A stretch of 64,000 nt of DNA, from the NCBI GenBank assembly GCA_023512835.1, contig CM042085.1, positions 45,494,189 to 45,558,188 on the forward strand, in the 5' to 3' direction. The DNA is from Taxillus chinensis. Its lineage: Eukaryota; Streptophyta; Magnoliopsida; Santalales; Loranthaceae. A model generated the notes under the pieces. The model was given only the letters and a program-made list of their open reading frames with translations, did no database searches and was not told the origin of the DNA. Below are positions 20,871 through 31,200 of the stretch, in pieces. The translations under genes were made by a program, and so were the position numbers. Positions within the stretch are counted from its first letter, which is position 1, and each line of letters begins with the position of its first letter.

Positions 20871-23800
20871 TGATTGGTTGAGTCTTGTACTGACTTAGGT
20901 GAGGATGGGTGGACCTTTGATTGTTGAGTTTCTAGCAATTAAATTAAGACACTTGTAATAGAGGGGTATTCTCGTTGGTAGGGCTCTTGAGCCACAGTTT
21001 GCCGTTTGGTGAAGCTTAGGAGATCGTTTGAGTTAGCATTATTAATAGACGTGGTTGGTGACTTGTAACAAAATATATATATATATATATATAATAAGAA
21101 TATAATAAGAAAAATGAACATTTATATTTGTGACACTAGAAGGATAATAAGTAACTGATAGATATGTGAGTGTTGGTTTTATATGGGAGTGGTATTCAAT
21201 TTTGACAACCGTGGATAATTAAAGTAATCAAACCTTGTAGGCTACCTTTTTGCTAGCTAGTAGAGCTTGAGGCGTGAGGTGATGGCTTGTGGGTAACGTG
21301 TGACCCCTCCTTGGCAACCTTGAATAATAGAGATATGTTCTTATGTGGATAAAGGTATGTGTGGAGTACTACTTCAAAGGGATATTCCTATGGTTACCTT
21401 TCCAAGCGTTATGGTTGAGGGTGGAAAATGCAGCTAGTATAGCCTGCTCTTAGAGTCCTTGAAGTGTTATCTTGTTGGCTAGAGTGGTCGTTGCAAGTTT
21501 TGGTTAGTAACTATATAGGTGTTCGGGTTCTCGGATGGTCAAGCAGTAGCCATTTGTTATGTTTGTGGTGTGTGAAAGACCTTGAGTAATGTTCCTAGAA
21601 TATGTTGTGAAATGGGTATGCACATGTATAAAATGTGAATTATTCTGGAGCTCGGCTATCGGTGTGAGTGGGTTTCAAGGGTCGTGCCCGGTGCATCCAA
21701 TTGGTAACAAGAGGTAAGCAAGTGAGATTTGGCAGGCCTCATTCGGGCTTTTTACCCACATTTGGAAAACATTTCTCTAGGGACTAAGGGTGTGCTTTTG
21801 CATGGTAGGGCCATTCCTTTGGTCTCGTATCTTGTGGGAAGTGGGTTTAAAGGAGAGGAGAAGGTTTAAAAGCTGGTACGTTCTACTCATCAGGTGTCTT
21901 GTGTTTCGTTGCATGTGTTGAGAATGTGCGGAAAATGTAGCATTGTCTTGTTGTATGTGTTGCATAAGTGGTAAAGGTATATAGCGGAGTTGCTACGTGT
22001 GGGTGTTGCGACACATATGCGTAGAGAAGGATGAGGCATGACGTATTGGTATAGTAACTGTGGTGTGAGGATGAGGAAGAGTGTTAGAGGTGATGTTGTT
22101 TATGTTATTCCTTGTCCGGTGTTACTAAAATGTTGGTAAGTTGGGAAAGAAAAAGAGTTGTTTGATTTCCCGAGTTGAGTCGATTGTGACAGTTTTGCTA
22201 GGACGGGGTATTAGTGCTTACTCCTTGGGGAGAGTTTTATGTCGGGCGGATATCAAAAGGTGTATGCATTAGAGCGGTGGTGGTAGGCGAATGACCTACA
22301 TATGTCCTCCTTGAAAACTTTTCATGTACAGTATCACACGATAAGGGAGATGGTTCACGATATCAAGGTGTTGGTGTGTTTGGGTGCTACATGAAAGTCC
22401 CGAATCAGGCGTTTGCATGTCTTGTTTCCTGTGCCTACCTGGAGGAATGGCAGTGATCACATTTAGCTAAGGCTAGAGCCTGAGTATTTCTTGGTCAGTT
22501 TGAGTGTTTTATTGGTGTGTTGAGATAGAACGTGACGGTTGGTATAGCGGGGTTAGTGGGCCATGAGGTGGAGTATGTCCTGGAGGCTAAGGATTCCCTT
22601 GTGACCTGTGAGTGGTGACATCGCGGATTCCGTTATTGTCATGTTGCAGGTAGGAGAGTTTTCCAGGGTGGAGAGAACTACGTTGTTGGCACTACCCAGC
22701 GTCAAAGGATTCTTATCGCATGGAATGTCCGCCGATCGAGTAAGGCGTTATCACTTGGGTTGTAACATAAGCCTCGGTTAGTGAAGGCTGTGTGGGACCT
22801 TGGTGGATCCCTATTTGACCGTAGTCGGAGAGGTGTTATTTGTGTGACGTTCGGTTCATGGGATTCTTTAGTAGATTCTCAACGTTGGTGCCTGGTGTTA
22901 GCCCAATAGTAGTTTTTTTTGGTCTTGCCGTGATTGAGTATGGTACTACGTTTGTTGTTTTGAGTTACTCCTTGGACACCGTTGGGCGTCTTGTTGACTA
23001 TGACCGAATTAGTGAAGGGCAAACTTCATCCTGATTTAGTTGTGTCCTGGATTGTAAGTCATCTTGAGTTCCCTTTGGCATTGGTTGGGTTTGTTGTTGC
23101 GTGTATCGCTATAGAGTGAGGTGGTTTTAGCGGTGATGATGGTCGGCTCTGGGGTGATCTCCATGTGTGGGAATGCGATTGTGGTTTGCATAATGCTTTT
23201 CTCTTGTTTGTTTGTGTTTCCTTGTGACCTCTTTGTGTTTGCTGTCAGGGTAAGGTCAACATATGGAGTGTGGCTGCGTTGTAAATTGGTTGTGTCCGTT
23301 GACATCAAATCTCAGTGGTGTCATTGTTGGGTATTCTACATTGTGGCGTGTTGGTCTTATTGTGACACGAGTAGGCGTCTAACGCCGAGTACCCTGCTAT
23401 GTCGATGCAGTGACTTCTCGTTCAATCATATGAATTCTAGCGAATGGATGCTTCACACATAGGCTTATGAATCTGTGGGAGGTTTCTCAACCTCACTTGT
23501 TGTCGACTTGCTCACATGAGTTGTTGTCGGCACGCTAATTGGCCAAGCTCTAGTCTGGTTGTGCTCCTGGGTGTTATGTGTTGCTTTGATCTTCTCGTGA
23601 TGTTTACTACTTGCTTTCTCTTTTCAGGGACGAAAAGTCCAAAGGTGGGAAGGTTGTGAGGACACTCCCTGCGGATGAGTTTATAATGTTGGTGAATGGG
23701 CAGTGGAACGTTCAACGTGTAGTAGTGTTTTGTTTGTGAGTTGTTCCTTGTGGTGGTGTTTATGATTTGAGTTGCTCTGTGACCTATGTGATCTGTTAAA

Positions 23801-24058
23801 CGTGTTAGTGATGGGCGTATATGTCTTATACTATCGTGACATGTGAATACTTGTGACATGTGTTAGGTGAGGAGAACAAGGGTTGTTTGTGAGATTAGAA
23901 TATGTGCTTCCCTATCATCTTTGTGTTGTATTGGGTCTGTGGGTACGTGCCTTCATGTGTGTTATTGTGTGATATCTTCAGTCGCGGGTATGTGAATGGT
24001 TGTGGGCGATGTGCATCAGCATGTGCATTATGGAAAGTGTATTGTCTTTTTGAGGATG
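20871..24058 (+). other. Non-coding interior of gypsy B
   Basis: Runs parallel to positions about 200-2985 of gypsy A with indels and no shared open frame. No protease, RT, RNase H or integrase motif was found on either strand. An AT repeat lies at about 21068-21094. Confidence 0.6.
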
Positions 24059-24064
24059 ACACGT

Positions 24065-24152
24065 CCTATGGAGGAAATATGGGAACGCGAATCCATGATG
24101 CGTGAGCAACACCCAAAGTTGTTCGAGGACGAACAATCTTAAGGGGGGGAGG
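24065..24152 (+). promoter_or_regulatory. Pol-tail remnant with first hairpin/polypurine module, gypsy B
   Basis: The frame ending at 24141 reads EEIWERES...REQHPKLFEDEQS. Overlapping it are the hairpin TTGTTCG-AGGA-CGAACAA (24119-24136) and a run of A and G, AAGGGGGGGAGG. This tract is as good as the one touching the LTR at 24374-24390, but lies 240 bp upstream. Confidence 0.55.
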
Positions 24153-24355
24153 TGGCTGTAGTGATGTGTTTTTTTTGTGGTTCATGCTTTGGTGTATTTG
24201 TATTTCTACTTGTAAACTGGTATTTTTATTGAGATGTGTTTTGAGATTGCAAAATGTGTTTGAGATGTCCTGTTATGTTGTGTGATCCATCTGGGCGTTG
24301 TGGCTCGCTGTCTTGCAAATGGGCCGCATGTGTTTGTTTTCCTTGCATGTTGTTT

Positions 24356-24390
24356 CTTTTCGAGGACGAAAAGTCTTAAGGGGGAGAGGA
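24356..24390 (+). promoter_or_regulatory. Terminal hairpin and polypurine tract, gypsy B
   Basis: CTTTTCG-AGGA-CGAAAAG (24356-24373) then TCTTAAGGGGGAGAGGA directly before TGTAATGACC of the 3' LTR. Confidence 0.75.
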
Positions 24391-26940
24391 TGTAATGACC
24401 CGTGTTTTGGGTAGAACAAGCTGGAACGAAGATGAACAATACCCTGGGCGAATGCTTGGGTCGAAAGGTGGAAGACCTGAAGATTTGGGTCATAGGGTCG
24501 AAGACCGAGGGTCGAAGTTCGAAGGTTTGAGGGTCGAAAGTTAGATCTTCGAGACAGATCTTCGAGGCTGCGTTTCCAGCTAATCTTCGAAGGAGTGTTT
24601 CTACGAGTCTTCGTGGCTTGGTTGTTAGATAGTGTAATGAGCTCAAGTGGGAGCGTGTAGAGGCTGTGTGTGACAATGACCATGTTCGGATTGTGGGTAT
24701 TTTGTCCTGTGTGGAAGCGGAGTGGTTAGTTCATGTTTTATTTATCAAAACTACGTCGTTTTGATGGTGTGTTTTATTTATCAAAACTACGTCGTTTTGA
24801 TGGTGTGTTTCATTTATCAAAACTACGTCGTTTTGATGGTGGGATTTCATTTATCAAAACTACGTCATTTTGATAAGTGAGGTCTATATAAAGAGGAGCT
24901 CTCTTTATTTTAGGTTTAGGGTTTTTGTTGTCAGCCGCCGCAGCCGTCATAGAGAGAGAGAGAGGGAGATTGAGAGAGAGAGCTCCAGTTCGTGGCTGTC
25001 GTTGTCATTCCCGTGGTTGGACGGCATTAAGCGTGGAGGCAAGAGCGTGGAGGATCTTTGAGGTAGGGGTTCTGCTTTCTTTCCTGGTCTGTTCCGGGGT
25101 TAGGCCCTGTGGATATTTTGTAAAGTTTCCATTGTTATTGCTATAATACTTATATGTAAATTCATATAGGTGTGATCTCCTATATGAATGTTGGCTTTCA
25201 ATGGCATTTTGGTGTGATTCGATGTTGGGTGAGCGGTGCATGTTAAATGTTTGATAAAATGCCTATGTGAATATGTTTGTATGAATATGCCCAGGTATGT
25301 GTTTGATAATATGCCAGGTATGGCTAGAATTGTGAGTTGGTAAAGGTGTGCATGCCAAGTGTTTGTTTTTATGCCTGAGTGGTTGGGTTTGTACATTTGT
25401 GAATGTGTGCCTACTAAGTGTTTGGTTTTATGCCTGAGTGGTTATGTATACTGTGTTTTGTGAAACCCGGTGGCCGTGGAAGCCCGGGACTATTTTGTGA
25501 AACCCGGTGGCTGTGGAAGCCTGGGACTATTGTGAAACCCGGTGGCTGTGGAAGCCCGGGACTGTTTTGTGAAACCCGGTGGCTGTGGAAGCCCGGGACT
25601 GCTCTTGGAAACCCGGTGGCTGTGGAAGCCCGGGACTGTTCATGTGCTAGCCTGTGTGGTTGTGGAAATAATTGTATTTTAGGTTTAGGGTTTTTGTTGT
25701 CAGTCGCCGCAACCGTCACAGAGAGAGAGAGAGGGAGATTGAGAGAGAGAGCTCCAGTTCGTGGCTGTCGTTGTCATTCCCGTGGTTGGACGGCATTAAG
25801 CGTGGAGGCAAGAACGTGGAGGATCTTTGAGGTAGGGGTTTTGTCTTTCCTGGTCTGTTCCGGGGTTAGGCCCTGTGGATATTTTGTAAAGTTTCCATTG
25901 TTATTGCTATAATACTTATATGTAAATTCATATAGGTGTGATCTCCTATATGAATGTTGGCTTTCAATGGCATTTTGGTGTGATTCTGATGTTGGGCGGG
26001 CAGTGCATGTTAAATGTTTGATAAAATGCCTATGTGAATATGTTTGTATGAATATGCCCAGGTATGTGTTTGATAATATGCCAGGTATGGCTAGAATTGT
26101 GAGTTGGTAAAGGTGTGCATGCCAAGTGTTTGTTTTTATGCCTGAGTGGTTGGGTTTGTACATTTGTGAATGTGTGCCTACTAAGTGTTTGGTTTTATGC
26201 CTGAGTGGTTATGTATATTGTGTTTTGTGAAACCCGGTGGTCGTGGAAGCCCGGGACTATTTTGTGAAACCCGGTGGTGTGGAAGCCTGGGACTATTGTG
26301 AAACCCAGTGGGCGTGGAAGCCCGGGACTGTTTTGTGAAACCCAGGTGCCGTGGAAGCCCGGGACTGCTCTTGGAAACCCGGTGGCTGTGGAAGCCCTGG
26401 GACTGTTCATGTGCTAGCTTTGTGTGGCTGTGGAAATAATTGTATTTCTTGATATAGCTTGCCATTATATTTGTTAAAATAATTGTATCACGACACTGCA
26501 CTTGTACACATGGCATGTAGATGCTAGGAGCATGGGATGGGTTGGGGAGACATGATCCCTACTGAGCTGTGGTTGCTCACCCCTCCTACTGTGTTTGGTT
26601 TTTCTATAGGGACCTACAGGCGTTAGGCGGGAACACCCAAGTTGGAGGCAGTTCTGTTTTGTGGCTTTGTTTATTATTATTTGAGTTTATTTGTTTTTGT
26701 GTGAGCTTTGTAACCCCAGTGGGAGGATATTGTAATGAGGAGTTTTATGTAATAAAAGCATGTTTGGGCACTCTTGTATGTTTGGACTTAATAAAAATAT
26801 GGTTTTTGTCTCTCTAAATATAAAATGTGAAGTGCATGGTATCCTGTGTGAGCATGTTGTATTCTATCCCCTTTATCCAAACTCGGGTAAAGGGAAGGTC
26901 ACGTTCCGGTCTCCTCGGGTTGGAAATCCGGGGCGTGACA
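24391..26940 (+). repeat. 3' LTR of gypsy B, with internal duplication
   Basis: 2,550 bp, the same borders as the 5' LTR plus an internal tandem duplication. It ends exactly at 26940 before the TTGAT duplication. Palindromic motifs are at 24744, 24780, 24816 and 24853. There is one TATA box but two leaders and two donor-like sites (25063 and 25832), and one acceptor-like site (ending 26609). Confidence 0.95.
24906..26443 (+). repeat. 769-bp tandem duplication in 3' LTR of gypsy B
   Basis: Unit 1 is about 24906-25674 and unit 2 about 25675-26443. The join is at a TATTT shared by both edges. Each unit holds the GA leader, donor-like site and CCCGG array. The units differ by small changes (for example CTGCTTTCTTTCC after the donor in unit 1, TTGTCTTTCC in unit 2). 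The 5' LTR has one copy, so the event belongs to this LTR only. Confidence 0.85.
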
Positions 26941-26945
26941 TTGAT

Positions 26946-27264
26946 AGAATTTGCTGAACAAAAAAATATTACACTTAACTCAAGTTTGAAAATTATAGTA
27001 AAACCAAAGCCATTCATTCTTGGACTTACCCTTTAAAACTAGTAGTTCAATTGACTTCACAAAAAGGCTGAAATTTTCATTCACATGTAGTTTATCAGAA
27101 ACTCATCGAAACTAAAAACCCAATCCAAAGATTAACAAAAACCCCATACCAATTGCATATGAAAACCCACAAATCCACGGATCTAAACATAAAGAGCATC
27201 ATCACAGACTCACCATTTATAATATCATCAGAAGATAGAATATACTACTTAACCTTTTGACAAA
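26946..27264. other. CACTA-internal sequence without recognised feature
   Basis: AT-rich, right of the TTGAT duplication. Nothing supported. Confidence 0.4.
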
Positions 27265-27522
27265 TCATAAAACATGAGTTGTAATAAACCCTCGGACCTG
27301 ACCAGCAGCTATCCTCAGCAGTGCCCTACGAACCCTAGAATCGACGGTCACCGAAACCCTCATCTGAACTGTCATGAGCTTGCCGACAGGCATCAGCTTT
27401 ACTTTCTCTGATGACATACTGCCCTCCCACGCTAAGGACGACGTGCTCTTCTTCGACCTAGATGGACTTAGAGACTTCGGTCCCAACACTTTCTCGAGAA
27501 TAGGGTTCTTGAGATAGATCAA
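27265..27522 (-). pseudogene. Unrecognised coding-like fragment in CACTA element
   Basis: An 85-codon minus frame whose N-terminal part reads like a real exon: Lys/Ser-rich (LSPSRSKKSTSSLAWEG) then VKLMPVGKLMTVQMRVSVTV and RRALLRIAAGQ. The codon after this is CAG|GT, a possible donor, and the downstream residues look non-coding. A GA-rich leader precedes it. It may be a captured host exon or part of a CACTA accessory gene; I cannot name it. Confidence 0.35.
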
Positions 27523-27699
27523 GAGAGAGAGAATCTAAATATGAGAGAGCTTTTTTTGTGTGAATTTTGAGAGGCGGTAGCGGGCAATAATACTAACATT
27601 CACCAAAATATCCCACTTAATCTTACTTCCGTGTTTTTTTAATGATTACACCCTTATTATAACACTTTTTTGATAATGTTATTATTTGATGTTACGGTA

Positions 27700-27718
27700 G
27701 GCCTGATTTCTTGTAGTG
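27700..27718 (-). repeat. CACTA terminal inverted repeat
   Basis: On the minus strand, CACTACAAGAAATCAGGCC. It ends exactly where copia 2 ORF3 sequence resumes (CCGCCTCAGTAGGG, compare CCACCTCAGTAGGG at 46600). The 3-bp duplication would be CCG (27719-27721). Confidence 0.7.
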
Positions 27719-28847
27719 CCGCCTCAGTAGGGACAGGTGTCCGTGCGTCATGGGCAGGGCCGGAGGAGGCAGCAGCAGGAGGTGCAGCCTGAAAGAGAGA
27801 CGACATTACAAAGCCGTGGTAGCAGTTCCAAGTAAGCATTTCCTCCGAGGTCTGGGTGTGTTGAGCATAAAACACCCGGAGGGTAGGTTCTGGGATGTCG
27901 GCAGTAATGGTGAGGCTGAAGCGCAGCCAGCAGTCATTCAGTAGGTCAGTGGGAAGATGGTCGAGGTAGTCCTGGAGGTCCGGAGAGTGAGCGGGAGAGG
28001 CTTCCGCAGGAGAAGATGGGAGGTCCGGAAGAACAGCAGCAACAGCCGCTGTGACTGGAGAGATGGGTGCGGGAGTGTGAGCAGCAGCATCAGGAGCAGC
28101 AGCAAGAGAGGCAAGGACAGCAGCAGGAGAGGCGGAGGTGGTAACCTCAAGGAAGTGCGGCTGAGAGGGCCCTGCAGCAGTAGACGGGTCAGCCCGAACG
28201 CTGTGTAGCGAACTGCAGGAGCGTGCCGGAGCGGCAATGGACTGGATGCGGGAGTGGACGGACTGGAGAGCATAACTGACTTCGTGACTTGAGCTGGCAA
28301 CAGGTTCACCAACGAAACTAGCTTGCTGTTCCGAAGCAGCAGGAACGGCACGGGAGACTAGAGGGTGGCGAACGGTGACGGTCCCATTGGCAGTAAGATG
28401 TCGGAAGTAGTAGGTCACCGGGAAGGGAATCACCAGTTCACTTTGGAAGTGCGCGGGATGAAGATGCTGGAAAATTCGGGACAAAATCCGTCCAAAGGAC
28501 GAGTTCCGTTTCCCATTCCGTATCACCTGGAAGAGAAAGTTACCCCAGTCAAGTGGCAATGACTCAAAAACCGCGTACATCGCCAATAGGAGAACATACG
28601 AAACCGAGTCGAGAGCCGTGGAGCGAGCCAGAAGACACCTGCTGAGTATGGTGGCCATACAGCGGTGAGGACCATGGAAAGACTTCATTTTGTACTCCTT
28701 CACCTTATTAGGACACCCCATGGAAGCAGCCATGGCAGCAGCGTTTGGTCGGATGTCGTCGCCGGCAGGAAGGTTGTAGATGTCCCGGATCACCTGAGGT
28801 GTGATCTTGATGGGTTCCCCTCGAACCACATAAAAGATATACTCCTC
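27719..28847 (-). CDS. ORF3 fragment of copia 2, open throughout
   Basis: About 376 codons without a stop, the best surviving piece of ORF3. It begins (in translation) at EEYIFYVVRGEPIKI near 28845 and reads a folded-looking block: AASMGCPNKVKEYKMKSFHG, CMATILSRCLLAR, PLDWGNFLFQ and SSFGRILSRIFQHL. A 100-residue Ala/Ser/Pro linker follows, then the second module (YLDHLPTDLLNDCWLRFSL, LRVFYAQHTQTSEEM). It is cut by the CACTA end before the protease part. The upstream codons in this frame (28848-29036) belong to LTR S and are not part of the protein. Function unknown; the family resembles 'putative plant transposon protein' domains. Confidence 0.6.
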
Positions 28848-29249
28848 TGTACTTGGGCCCGATTTCGAGTCGGGGCCCCGTTTGACCCGATTGTTGACTT
28901 TTTGGGGTTTATTGGTTGACTTTGCGTTTGAGCAGTCATTTGAGTGTGATAATATCTGAACAGTGTTGTGCTCATCATTTCGAGTGTTTTGACAGTAATT
29001 TGACTCAATTTGGAGTTCGTGACCTCGGGAGGTCAACTATTGCGTTCGGGTCAATTATTGCTGGAAGGCCAATGATTGGCAACAATATATATATAATTAA
29101 GAACTGCCTTATCTCTTTAATTGCCAATTATTGGTACGTGCATGTTTGAGCAAGAGAGAGAGAGAGAGAGAGAGAGAAGGTGAAGAGCGTAGAGCTTTCT
29201 TGGCGATTTTGGGGCGATTGGAGCTCGTGGATCGCAAATAATCTTCCAG

Positions 29250-30749
29250 GTAGGTGTCCTTAACTGTCTTATCTCGATCCTATCTTTGAATATGTGATCT
29301 GTGGTTGTATGACTGTGTATTTTATGAGGGTTGAGAAGTCAACCATGGAAGTCTAGATTTAGATCTAGATGAATATATGATTTGTGTGTATTTCTGCTGT
29401 TATTGTGCGAATTAGAGGCGTTTAGGACGCGTTTTGAGGTAAATATCGCAGTTTATTGCGTAAAACATGTGTTTATGAGCGTCTGGGGGTCACTAGGTTG
29501 CTTCCAGACGAAGAACAGGCCAAAAATGATGATGAACAGTACCCTGGGCGAACTGCAAGGTCGAAGTTCATAGTCAGCAGCTATGGGGTCAGCAGCTTTG
29601 GAGTCAGCAGCTTAGTTAGTCCGGATCAGTAGTCCGGAGTAGTTAGTGCGGATCAGTAGTCCGGAGTAGTTAGTCCGGATCAGTAGTCCGAAGGAGTTAG
29701 TCCGGATCAGTAGTTCGGAGGAGTTAGTTCGGATCAGTAGTCCGGAGTAGTTAGTCCGGATCAGTAGTCCGGAGGAGTTAGTCCGGATTAGTAGTCCGGA
29801 GCAGTTAGTCCGGATCAGGAGCATCAGTCTGTAGCATCAGTCCGCAGCATCAAATTCGTAGCATCGATCCACGACATCAAATCCGGAGCATCGATCCAGA
29901 CATCAAATCCGTAGCGATGAAACAAGTGTTCGCGCAGTCGGCAACCGCACGACTGGACATTTACATTGTAAACCATTAAAGTATGATACTTAAGTTACAA
30001 TGTAAATAACGAAATACCCCCCATTTGGATTCAAAGAAAAATACTAGAAAAATTAATTCCCACTATTTCAAAATGTGAAAATTGGGATTTAGTGTAAAAT
30101 CTCGAAAAAACCCAAAAGTTCGTAGTGGTGAGTTTTTGGAAAGTGGGGTTAGACATCTCAGAAAAATCCCCAAAAATCAGATTATCTTATTTATGATAAG
30201 GGAACCCAATGCCGGGACTTTTAATTTCAAGAAAATAGCTGCTATGAGTACTTCCTTCATAAATCAAGGGTTGAGGATTTACTTGTGAAGACTGGCTACA
30301 ATTCTAAAGGAAATGTTGAGAATGACATGTCATACTAATGTTAGTATGTTGATGTGAGGTATTGGGGCATGGACTCCGTGACTTATTTGGGTTCTCACCG
30401 TGATGCACCGATGGTGCTATGTGATTGACGTGGCAGGCATATGCACCGAGGGCAAGCCTGTGTGGCGACTGTGGCCGGGCATATTGCGCTGTGGACAGGC
30501 TAAGGCCTGAGTTGAGCCGTTGAGCTCGTGGAGCTAGGGCTGAGTGCCCTGAGCTGGGATCCCATGGAGGATCGTGGACAAGTTGTCCCTGATGTTTGTT
30601 GCAGGTCGAGTCCTGATGATTGTGCACACTACACGGTGCACGAGTACACTAAGCATATAGTATAGACTTATATGTGTTGCATGATGTGGAGTGTTAGGGT
30701 CACCTACTGAGCTTGTCGCTCACCCCTACTTGTTGTTTACCCTTTTCAG
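29250..30749 (+). other. Candidate intron inside LTR S
   Basis: TCTTCCAG|GTAGGT at 29250 and ACCCTTTTCAG|GTGTG ending at 30749, 1,500 nt. TACTGAGCTTGTCGCTCACC (30705-30724) matches the conserved pre-acceptor block of the other LTR families. Confidence 0.4.
29612..29824 (+). repeat. 27-bp tandem repeat in LTR S
   Basis: About eight units built on TTAGTCCGGATCAG and TAGTCCGGAG. The period is 27 bp, so the minus strand stays open as a 9-residue repeat (LLIRTNSSG-like). I read this as a by-product of the period, not a gene. Confidence 0.85.
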
Positions 30750-31200
30750 GTGTGACCCGAGACTAGTGGAGGACTTTCTTCCAGGAGGACGCCCACTACT
30801 CTGATGTATGATACAGTTATATTCTGTATTATTTTATGTGATATCTCGGACATGGGTCCGTGGACAGTTGTATTTGCATACTGTATGATGTGATGTCTGT
30901 ATGACTGTTTGACTCTTTGTATGCATGATGATATATGGGAAAGTACAGGATTACCCTTGATGTATGACTGTACAGGGTTGCATATTTGAGACAGCACCCG
31001 CGGTGTAGTCTCTATTGGTGCTAGTCACCAACCCCTTGACCTTTCGAGTGCGGGCAAGGGGAAGTCATGTACCCGGTTCCGGGTTCCTTGGAATTCGGGG
31101 GCGTGACAGATAGTTAAACATAAAGTTCAGTATCTATCACTAACCATAAAGTACAACAATGCATGTTCTGAGAATAACTACTGATGGATAACAGGTGAAC

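Larger units (their letters stand above)
17984..26940 (+). mobile_element. Gypsy element B, complete but non-autonomous
   Basis: An 8,957-bp element with TTGAT duplication, 5' LTR 17984-19761, degraded tRNA-Met primer site, gag remnant with zinc knuckles, about 3.2 kb of non-coding interior shared with gypsy A, Pol tail remnant, two hairpin/polypurine modules, and 3' LTR 24391-26940. No RT or integrase is present, so it must have used enzymes of another element; the C/D chromoviruses are the natural helpers. The LTRs are very similar in shared parts, suggesting a fairly recent insertion, but the 3' LTR carries a 769-bp tandem duplication. Confidence 0.9.
15515..27718 (-). mobile_element. CACTA-type transposon fragment (interrupted by gypsy B)
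   Basis: The right end at 27700-27718 reads CACTACAAGAAATCAGGCC on the minus strand, the typical CACTA terminus, and a DUF4216-type transposase remnant lies inside (16020-16450). Left of 15515 the element is covered by copia 1, so the other terminus is not visible. Gypsy B occupies 17984-26940, leaving about 3.2 kb of CACTA sequence. It contains a phosphate-carrier exon and another short coding-like piece, which suggests gene capture. That all these parts belong to one element is inferred from position. Confidence 0.5.
28848..31108 (+). repeat. Solo LTR S, a different chromovirus-type family
   Basis: 2,261 bp, TGTACTTGGGCCC...GGGGGCGTGACA. No primer site, polypurine tract or interior is attached. 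Its layout parallels LTR A/B: a CCAAT-type inverted pair GCCAAT-G-ATTGGC near 29068-29080, TATA at 29085-29098, GA tract at about 29155-29177, CAG|GTAGG at 29250, a repeat array at 29612-29824, and TTTTCAG|G ending at 30749. The flanking 5-mers differ (TCCTC left, GATAG right), so it is not a simple single-element solo LTR. Confidence 0.75.

Noticed and set aside
25418..25912. 164-codon plus ORF rich in CGSPGLF-type repeats
   Set aside because: It is translation of the CCCGG tandem array and the duplicated leader in the 3' LTR of gypsy B. The 5' LTR copy reads differently.
28848..29036. N-terminal 60 codons of the long minus ORF at 27657-29036
   Set aside because: These codons are LTR S sequence fused by the insertion; homology to the other ORF3 copies starts only at 28847.
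29612..29824. 70-codon minus ORF made of a 9-residue repeat
   Set aside because: It exists only because the tandem repeat period (27 bp) is a multiple of three; it has no homology and lies within an LTR.
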